26,676 nucleotides of DNA from IMG/VR virus record IMGVR_UViG_3300045918_000275, positions 1-26,676 of that record; one strand, given 5' to 3'. The first letter of the stretch is position 1. Every line of letters starts with the position of its first letter. The notes beneath the pieces are model-generated. The model worked only from the letters and a program-made list of their open reading frames with translations. It had not been told where the DNA came from and searched no databases. The position numbers and the translations under genes were made by a program. Positions 20,556 to 26,676 of the stretch are shown here, in pieces. Source of the DNA: a virus.

Positions 20556-22976
20556 GTGAGTCAGAATATATTTAAAAATGCGTCAGTCAATGCCACGCCC
20601 ACATTAAATGTAGGAGCTGTTGGTAATGGTACATTAACAATAGATAGATTGTCTCACTTTACAATCACACAAAGTTACTCAGCAATTTGTACTGCAATTT
20701 CTCCTTTTGCTGTATTTAATATCATTGGTAGTCTAGACGGAGCTGTTGGAGTTGCTGTTGTTGGTACTCAATTCACAGATCCAGATAATAAAATCTTTAT
20801 TACTATTCAACAAGGTCCTAGTTTATTTCAAATTGGCGACACATTTGCATTCTCAGTTATTCAAGGAACAGACTTAAATCAAGCAAATCTTGATGCTTAT
20901 GATGAATTACCACAGAAAAACTTCGGTTCTGGTCAAGTAGGTTACAATAAAGGTGACCACAATGTTAGATTTAATACAAATCCTGTGTCTGCTTCAAAGA
21001 TTATTGGTGATTTAGAGTTCGCCGCAGTCACTCCAGGACCACTTGGAAATGAAATTTCATTACAATTAATTGCAGGATCTGTGTTAAATACAGCATTCAC
21101 AACAATCCAAGCATTAAAATATGAAGCAAATGCGCCAGGATCTGCTGGAAATAACATACAAGTTCAATATGAAGACTATACACCATCAGTTCAAGCATTT
21201 AAGCAAATTCAAGCAATATATTATAATGCATATACTCATGGAACTAGCGGAAACAATATCTCAATTGCATATTCAAACTCAACTACTGCTGGAAATGAGA
21301 TTGCAACTTTAGTTGGTAATGCAATTACGGTTACAATTCAATCTGGAGTATCTACTGCAAATCAAATTATGACTGCGTTAGGAAACAACCTATCAATAGT
21401 TGCTCTTATTCAATTTTTTGGAACTGGAACTGGTTTAGAAACACAACTAACTCAAGCGTTAATTCACTTAAGCGGTGGAACAAGTTCTATCGGTGATGCT
21501 GGAAATGAAGTTGTGACAGTTGTCTCTAATTTGATTAAAGTTAAAATGCAAAGCGGAGTTTCTACTGCACAAAACATTTATGACAAATTAATTTTAAGCG
21601 GCGCTGTTCTTGGATTAGTAACTCCAACAATTACTGGTGTTGCTGCGTCAACTCAAACTGCTCCAGTAGCAGCAACTAATTTAACTAATGGCACCAACAA
21701 TGTTGGCGATCCAGGAAACGAAATAGTAGTGGTAACTTCAAGATTAATTAAAGTCACTTTTGCAAATGGACTATCTACTGCAAGCCAAATTAGAAGCAAA
21801 ATTCTTGCAAACGTAGCAGCTGCAGCATTAATCACTGTAACTCTTACAGGAACGGGATCTGAACTACAAAGTTCTCCAGTTACTAGAACATTTTTAGCTG
21901 GTGGACAAAGCTCTGGATCATTTGCTTTCAACACTTCAGAAATAACTGCTCCAGGAGCATTTTTTGAAGGAAATGCGCCAATTTTACTCAATGGATTAAC
22001 TAATCAAGGTGATGAAATAACTTTTGGTGAGACACTTAAAAAAGGTAAAGTCACTTTAGATGATGACATCACTGGAAACTTGCCGGGACCAATAGTAAAC
22101 AGCGCTCAACAAACAATAAATAATTTAATCCAAAATGGAAAATGCTTCTTAGTTTCTAAATCTGATTTGAAAACAGAATGGAGCAAACCTGCTGGAACAT
22201 TACAGTTAAAGGGTGATTTGGTTTTAGTGTTTCCAGAGACAAATGTTACAAACACTTTAGCATATACTGCTGGACCATTTACTATTGCAGATGGCGAACA
22301 TATTTACTTTGTAGTTGATAGATTTAACAATATCGCAGTAACTCCAATTAAATCAACTACAGTTCCCAATTCTCCAAATGGAGAAAATATTTTCAGATTA
22401 GTTTCTCGAGTAGGAACTACATTGTTTTGGTATGATAACACTTCTCAAAGAGAAGGAAAGAAAATTAGAATTGGTGAAGGTGGTTCATCTGGAGCCTGGC
22501 AAGAAAAGTTAGGCGTAGGTAATGGATCAAATAAGAATTTTCCAATATTAAGTGGGTATTTTCCAATTGCTCAAGAAGCAATCTTAGTTTTTTCTAACAC
22601 TGCTCACTATGTTAATACAGAGTGGACCTATAATGTTAATCAAAATCAAGTAGAGTTTGTTGTTGCACCAAAAGCTGGTGTAGAAGTTTACATTTATTTT
22701 TTAACAGATGGCGAAACTATCACTGTTCCATCTCCATCTGGGATTCAACAAGTAATTTACCACACTGTAACTGCTACAGAAATAACTAACAAACATTTAA
22801 CATTACTAGTTGCTCCTGCAGTACCAGCAAAAGTTTTAGTTGATCATATTGGTGGTACTTCACAAGTATTTGGTGACGACTATAGTGTTACTGGAACAAC
22901 TTTTAATTGGTCTGGATTAGGTATGGAATTATTTCTAGTTGAAAACGATATTATTAGAATTGTATATTACTCATAA
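20556..22976 (+). CDS. Large tail-tip or appendage protein with beta repeats
   Basis: An 806-residue protein with a GTG start and TGGAGA 7-12 bases upstream. Residues 1-115 are an unknown beta domain. Residues about 150-240 carry three GxxGNxI(S/Q)(L/V)(Q/A) blocks (PGPLGNEISLQLI, PGSAGNNIQVQYE, HGTSGNNISIAYS). Residues 246-450 hold three units of about 70 residues with a GNE...I/VKV...SGVSTAxxI pattern. A central part (about 475-640) follows (ILLNGLTNQGDEITFG, GKCFLVSKSDLKTEWSKPAGTLQLKGDLVLVFPET). The last 150 residues have two modules: NGSNKNFPILSGYFPIAQEAILVF...VEVYIYFL, and PAKVLVDHIGGTSQVFGDDYSV...DIIRIVYYS. It could be a tail appendage or spike scaffold. No enzymatic motif is visible. 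Confidence 0.7.
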   Translation: MSQNIFKNASVNATPTLNVGAVGNGTLTIDRLSHFTITQSYSAICTAISPFAVFNIIGSLDGAVGVAVVGTQFTDPDNKIFITIQQGPSLFQIGDTFAFSVIQGTDLNQANLDAYDELPQKNFGSGQVGYNKGDHNVRFNTNPVSASKIIGDLEFAAVTPGPLGNEISLQLIAGSVLNTAFTTIQALKYEANAPGSAGNNIQVQYEDYTPSVQAFKQIQAIYYNAYTHGTSGNNISIAYSNSTTAGNEIATLVGNAITVTIQSGVSTANQIMTALGNNLSIVALIQFFGTGTGLETQLTQALIHLSGGTSSIGDAGNEVVTVVSNLIKVKMQSGVSTAQNIYDKLILSGAVLGLVTPTITGVAASTQTAPVAATNLTNGTNNVGDPGNEIVVVTSRLIKVTFANGLSTASQIRSKILANVAAAALITVTLTGTGSELQSSPVTRTFLAGGQSSGSFAFNTSEITAPGAFFEGNAPILLNGLTNQGDEITFGETLKKGKVTLDDDITGNLPGPIVNSAQQTINNLIQNGKCFLVSKSDLKTEWSKPAGTLQLKGDLVLVFPETNVTNTLAYTAGPFTIADGEHIYFVVDRFNNIAVTPIKSTTVPNSPNGENIFRLVSRVGTTLFWYDNTSQREGKKIRIGEGGSSGAWQEKLGVGNGSNKNFPILSGYFPIAQEAILVFSNTAHYVNTEWTYNVNQNQVEFVVAPKAGVEVYIYFLTDGETITVPSPSGIQQVIYHTVTATEITNKHLTLLVAPAVPAKVLVDHIGGTSQVFGDDYSVTGTTFNWSGLGMELFLVENDIIRIVYYS
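21291..21910 (+). repeat. Three tandem ~70-residue protein repeats
   Basis: Units begin at GGAAATGAG (21291), GGAAATGAAG (21501) and GGAAACGAAA (21714), spaced 70 and 71 codons. Each encodes GNE(I/V), a short loop, then a strand and GVSTAxQI or GLSTAxQI. DNA identity between units is modest, so they are diverged protein repeats likely to form a beta-rich rod. Confidence 0.75.
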
Positions 22977-22997
22977 CTTCACTTAAGGAGATTTTTT

Positions 22998-24041
22998 ATG
23001 GCTTTATTGAAAACAAGTGGTCTAGCGACTGATGCTGTCGATGGATCGAAATTTAAACTTTTAAATGCTCAAACACTACGTGCTCGTAATTTTGCTGATA
23101 ATGCTGATGTTGCGCTATTTAGCTTAACTGCTGCTGATCTTTTAGTATTTAATGTTCAACCTACTTTTTCTGCTGATCCAGTTAATGCAAATGATTTAAC
23201 TCGTAAATCATGGATCGATACTCAATTAGGAAATAAGCAATCAACATCTGCTAAAGGTGTAGCTAATGGTTATGCTGGACTAGATGCTAGTGGATTTGTT
23301 CCAATGGTAAATATTCCTCCAGCTGCAATTGAAAGATTAGTTATTGTTGCTGATCAAGCTGCAAGATTTGCTTTAACTATCACTACAATTCAAAATGGTG
23401 ATACAGTTAAGCAAACAGATACAGGCTTAATGTATTTTGTTAAAGATGATACTCAATTAACTTCTGCTGCTGGTTATGAAGCATATACTGCTGGTGGAGC
23501 TTCAACTGTAGCTTGGTCTGGAGTAACTGGAACACCAACTACTTTAGCTGGTTATGGAATTACAGATTATGCTGCTGCTGCAAAAGCCGCTGCTGTAGCA
23601 AACTCAATTACAACTGGTGTTACGGATGTTGCTCCTTCTCAAGGCGCAGTATTTACAGCATTATCACTGAAAGCAAGCTTAGCAGATTTAATTGCTGTAA
23701 CTAATGGCAAAGGCGCTAGCTTAATTGGAATTGAAGATGCTGCTGGAAAATTCACAGCGACAAATTTAGAAGCAGCTTTACTTGAACTTTATAACAAAGC
23801 TCCAAGTATGGGAAGAGAAGTAATCACTTTGGTTGCTTTAGATATCACTCATGGATATGTTGATTTAGCTCAATTAGCGATTGCAAACTCACTTCAAGTT
23901 ACTCCAGTTGGTGGAATTCTTCAAACTCCAGGAGTTGATTTTACTGAGTCAAATGTTTCTTCTAAAACTAGAATTACATTTGCTGGAGATTTAACTTCTC
24001 TGGTTGCTGGTGATAAATTAGTTTGTTACTATGTTTATTAA
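22998..24041 (+). CDS. Tail fibre protein
   Basis: A 347-residue protein with strong AAGGAG. Fibre hallmarks: NANDLTRKSWIDTQLGNK (about 64-81), the usual attachment-side repeat; GYAGLDASGFVPMVNIPPAAIERLVIV (about 93-119), a standard 'G.aglDa.G.vP...iP' module; a repeat module TVKQTDTGLMYFVKDDTQLTSAAGYEAY (about 137-164); GTPTTLAGYGITDYAAA (about 177-195), a classic fibre stretch; and a C-terminal beta module ending LVCYYVY. The last module resembles those ending the upstream and downstream genes. It may bind a tail tip or act as a receptor-binding shaft. Tip specificity cannot be read from sequence. Confidence 0.8.
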   Translation: MALLKTSGLATDAVDGSKFKLLNAQTLRARNFADNADVALFSLTAADLLVFNVQPTFSADPVNANDLTRKSWIDTQLGNKQSTSAKGVANGYAGLDASGFVPMVNIPPAAIERLVIVADQAARFALTITTIQNGDTVKQTDTGLMYFVKDDTQLTSAAGYEAYTAGGASTVAWSGVTGTPTTLAGYGITDYAAAAKAAAVANSITTGVTDVAPSQGAVFTALSLKASLADLIAVTNGKGASLIGIEDAAGKFTATNLEAALLELYNKAPSMGREVITLVALDITHGYVDLAQLAIANSLQVTPVGGILQTPGVDFTESNVSSKTRITFAGDLTSLVAGDKLVCYYVY

Positions 24042-24053
24042 GGAATAAGTGAA

Positions 24054-24302
24054 ATGGCTTTATTACAAGCAAAATGGTCTAATGCCGGTTCTGGAACTCC
24101 TATAAAGGAAGTTCCAACCGGTACTATAAATGGATCAAACATTAATTTTGTTACTTCACAAGTCCCTAAAACAGGGACTTTATTGGTTTTTATAGACAAA
24201 GTACTAGAAGTCAATTACACATACACTAATGGAACTAAAACAATTGCGTTCACAACTGCGCCACAAGCTGGCCAAGATGTTTACGTAGCATATAGTTATT
24301 AA
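24054..24302 (+). CDS. Small fibre-module protein
   Basis: An 82-residue protein with AAGGA, starting 12 bases after the fibre gene stop. Almost the whole length is one module: PTGTINGSNINFVTSQVPKTGTLLVFIDKVLEVNYTYTNGTKTIAFTTAPQAGQDVYVAYSY. It follows the pattern of phage fibre end modules ('P.G.iNG.N..F......P..g.l.vf.dG.....dyt..g..I.ft.aP..g..v...Y'). The N-terminus MALLQAKW resembles MALLKTSG of the preceding gene, suggesting a common docking sequence. It may be a small tip or capping subunit, possibly a duplicate of the end domain of neighbouring fibres. Confidence 0.72.
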   Translation: MALLQAKWSNAGSGTPIKEVPTGTINGSNINFVTSQVPKTGTLLVFIDKVLEVNYTYTNGTKTIAFTTAPQAGQDVYVAYSY

Positions 24303-24311
24303 GAGGAATAT

Positions 24312-26676
24312 ATGGCCGGTAAAATCCAAAATGCTGACATCAAATCACTTACAGAATTAACTGGTTTAGGAGCTACTAAAACAGAACTCTTAAATACAGA
24401 TAAAATGTATTCACCAAAGACTACCAATGTCCTTGAGACAGACTTGAGAAAAAATAATGATGTAGCTACTACAGACCCTGCAGTAGGGAACGATAGCTCT
24501 CAGAGTTACGAGCCTGGAAGTAGATGGTTAAACATTACTAGTGGAAAAATGTTTATTTGTAAATCAAATGGAGTTGGCGTAGCAGTTTGGATGGAAGAAG
24601 TTGGTACCACTGCAACTCAAACACTAACCAACAAAACACTTACAGCTCCAGTAATCAATAGTCCAACAGGTATTGCTAAGGCAGATGTGGGTCTAGGAAA
24701 CGTAGATAATACTTCAGATAGTACAAAAAATAGTGCAGCAGTTACTTTAACAAACAAAATCATCACTGGTGCAGATATTAGAACACCAAGTCGATTAGAT
24801 GTTAAACAAGATACGTTCGCTAATTTAACAACATATGCTACTACAGCATCAAATGGTCAATTATGTTTTGCTACAGATACTAAAACAATGCACCAAGTAA
24901 TAGATGCACTCTTAGTGAGTGTAGGAAGCAGTGTTGCAACAGGAACAGGAGTTAGTAATACAGATATTTTATCATCTGACACTGCAGATACCGCTGTATT
25001 AGGTGATTACACTCAAACAAATCTAGAAATTATCTCAACTCCAATAGTTTTACATGGTACTAAATCTTTTAGACTTCAACATAATACTTCAATTAAATCT
25101 TTTAAAAAGGTTATAACTGTTGATAGAAAATTCAGAGGAAAGAATTTAACAGTGCTTTTAGATGTGTTATCTTCAGCAACTTCTGGAAACTTAAACATAT
25201 TATTCTATGATGAAACCAATGCGGCAAATTTAGTAGCTTCTCAAAGCATAGCTACAAACTCTCTTCCTCTAACTGCTACTACAGCTAATGCTAGTAACCA
25301 ATTAACAGGATTAACTCAAGCATTTTACAACACTTTAAAAGTAGGAATGGTTATTACTGGTTCAACTATTCCAGTTGGAACTACTATAACTGCTTTAGCA
25401 CCATCTACCTTAACTGCTACTATTTCGCAAAATGCTACGGGAGTTTCTACAGGAATTAGAATTTCAGACTTAGTACAAAAGAAGACTTTTAGTTTCGATG
25501 TGCCAAATAACTGCTTAAGTTTATCTTGGGTCATTTCAAGTATAGTTGAAGCTGCTGCAGAATCTTATATTGATGATGTAGTTGTTCAATTAACTAGTAC
25601 AGCTTTAAGTTCTGCCAGTATTACTTTACCAGTAAATAACGATACAGATTGGGCAGATCCAATATCTCCATTTACAGTAAATTGGACAAATACATCTATT
25701 TCTGGAAAATACAGAAGGATTGGAGATTCTGCATTAGTGATGATTAAAATTAACACAACTGGAGCGCCAACAAGCGGTTCTTTACAAATAAACCTTCCAT
25801 CTCCTCTAGTCATAGATTCTACAAAAATATTAGATTTTAGATCTACTACTGATAATATAGGAACTGCAATTTTTAATGTAGCGGGAGTGAGATATACTGG
25901 AAATGTGGGTACAAATTCTTCTACACAAGTAATGCTTAATTCAAATGGTGGTGGTGGACAAGTAAGTCCAACTGTTCCAGGAACATGGGTAAATGGGTCA
26001 ACAGTTGAAATAACAATGCTTATTCCAATACAAGGCTGGCTTTCTAATCAATCAACCTCAACAACAATTCCACTTACTACAGCGCAATTAGTTCAGCAGA
26101 GCGATAGTATGTTGAGATTAAGTGGAGGGTCTGTTTCTGGAACTACCGCAGTTATGACATTTACTACTATCGATGAAAATGTGGGAAGCGATTTTAATGT
26201 AAATATATCTACTGGTGCAATCACTGTATTGACAGCAGGAATTTGTAACTTATCTGTAGCTGGTCCTGGAACAGGAACTGCAGGTGCATTTTTATGGGTT
26301 AATGGAGTAAGTACAGGCATTTATGTTAATAATGCAACTACTGGAACTGCATTAGCTTTATCGACTTCGTATAATTTTAAAGCAAATGATGTAATTACAA
26401 TTAAAAATTCAAGCTCTGGAAGTTTGGCAAGTGCTTATTTATGGATTTCAAAACAAGGTTCACTAAAACAACTTAACCCTTCTTCAGATTCTAAAATAAC
26501 AATACCAACTCACCAATTACGTTTTGAAGGTGCGTCTTCACGAGGTTCCACAGATACAGCAATTGTAAAATTCGACACTCAAGCAATTACTCAAGGTGAT
26601 GCTTGGGATGTAATTAATACTGCGGCAAATGGAACTGTAGTTACAATGAAGAAAGCTGGTAGATTAAACATAGACT
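24312..26676 (+). CDS. Modular tail fibre protein with C1q-like domains (partial, runs off the end)
   Basis: An open frame from ATG 24312 (AGAGGA 4-9 bases before) to the window end, at least 788 residues, with no stop seen. Order of modules: YEPGSRWLNITSGKMFICKSNG (about 58-80); two TLTNK repeats around SPTGIAKADVGLGNVDNTSDS (102-149), a standard fibre motif; a beta domain about 255-435 that contains an inserted VGMVITGSTIPVGTTITALAPSTLTATISQNATG unit (about 340-380); a module from YRRIGDSALVMIKINTTG to LIPIQGW (about 455-575); a C1q-like jelly roll (about 590-715; STGAITVLTAGICNLSVAG, STSYNFKANDVITIKN); and the start of a second C1q-like domain (about 737-788). Receptor or polysaccharide binding is the likely job. 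The end of the protein lies outside. Confidence 0.82.
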   Translation, partial: MAGKIQNADIKSLTELTGLGATKTELLNTDKMYSPKTTNVLETDLRKNNDVATTDPAVGNDSSQSYEPGSRWLNITSGKMFICKSNGVGVAVWMEEVGTTATQTLTNKTLTAPVINSPTGIAKADVGLGNVDNTSDSTKNSAAVTLTNKIITGADIRTPSRLDVKQDTFANLTTYATTASNGQLCFATDTKTMHQVIDALLVSVGSSVATGTGVSNTDILSSDTADTAVLGDYTQTNLEIISTPIVLHGTKSFRLQHNTSIKSFKKVITVDRKFRGKNLTVLLDVLSSATSGNLNILFYDETNAANLVASQSIATNSLPLTATTANASNQLTGLTQAFYNTLKVGMVITGSTIPVGTTITALAPSTLTATISQNATGVSTGIRISDLVQKKTFSFDVPNNCLSLSWVISSIVEAAAESYIDDVVVQLTSTALSSASITLPVNNDTDWADPISPFTVNWTNTSISGKYRRIGDSALVMIKINTTGAPTSGSLQINLPSPLVIDSTKILDFRSTTDNIGTAIFNVAGVRYTGNVGTNSSTQVMLNSNGGGGQVSPTVPGTWVNGSTVEITMLIPIQGWLSNQSTSTTIPLTTAQLVQQSDSMLRLSGGSVSGTTAVMTFTTIDENVGSDFNVNISTGAITVLTAGICNLSVAGPGTGTAGAFLWVNGVSTGIYVNNATTGTALALSTSYNFKANDVITIKNSSSGSLASAYLWISKQGSLKQLNPSSDSKITIPTHQLRFEGASSRGSTDTAIVKFDTQAITQGDAWDVINTAANGTVVTMKKAGRLNID

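Noticed and set aside
24160-24180. Perfect 8-bp stem AAGTCCCT/AGGGACTT inside the 24054 gene, followed by TTTATT
   Set aside because: It looks like a terminator, but it is within coding sequence with a broken T run. Stems of this size are expected by chance in a window of this length.

Overview
This window is part of the late (virion structure) region of a tailed bacteriophage, probably a siphovirus. The reasons are the canonical order portal, prohead protease, scaffold-like protein, HK97-fold capsid, head-tail connectors, tail tube, tail-assembly chaperones, a 1006-residue tape measure, tail tip and fibres. No tail sheath lies before the tube gene. Every convincing gene is on the + strand, the genes are tightly packed, and the DNA is AT-rich (about one third G+C by eye). 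Host and taxonomy cannot be fixed from the sequence. AT richness and AGGAG-type ribosome binding sites suggest a low-GC bacterium. Two Sec-type signal peptides without wall anchors and the absence of Gram-positive-style tail lysins weakly favour a Gram-negative host.

Layout. 1-1439: the end of an early/middle-type block, with the tail of an unknown gene, a dCMP-deaminase-family enzyme, a small unknown protein, an Nmad1/DUF1599-like protein and a small CxxC/CxxC protein; it closes with a terminator at about 1483-1513. 1571-6824: head module, with a portal fused to a Mu gpF-like domain, an S78-type protease, an aromatic-free acidic/lysine-rich scaffold candidate and the major capsid protein, followed by a strong terminator (6850-6877). 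6915-11789: an accessory virion module of seven genes that look like head-fibre or decoration proteins built from small beta modules; the last two carry Sec signal peptides. 11824-12336: a YiiX-like permuted papain-fold hydrolase. 12336-14441: connector, HK97-gp10-like and tail-completion genes plus a small unknown. 14478-15725: a large tail tube protein, then a terminator. 15800-16626: two tail-assembly-chaperone frames joined by a -1 frameshift signal (A9 run). 16647-19667: tape measure. 19671-24302: tail-tip and fibre-like proteins sharing C-terminal beta modules. 24312 to the window end: a modular fibre with C1q-like domains that runs off the edge.

How it works together. The portal-MuF protein, scaffold candidate, protease and capsid would build and mature the prohead. 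The connector genes join it to a tail whose length is set by the tape measure and whose assembly needs the frameshifted chaperone. The fibre-like genes decorate head and tail. No terminase, replication, lysis cassette or integrase is visible; the terminase probably lies upstream.

The most interesting points are: (i) signal peptides on two proteins inside a virion gene cluster; (ii) the A9 slippery run leading directly into a start-signal-free, cysteine-rich frame; (iii) a repeated TGTAAATAA element upstream of late genes that resembles a T4-type late promoter; and (iv) an expanded cluster of fibre-like genes between capsid and connectors with a shared N-terminal motif.
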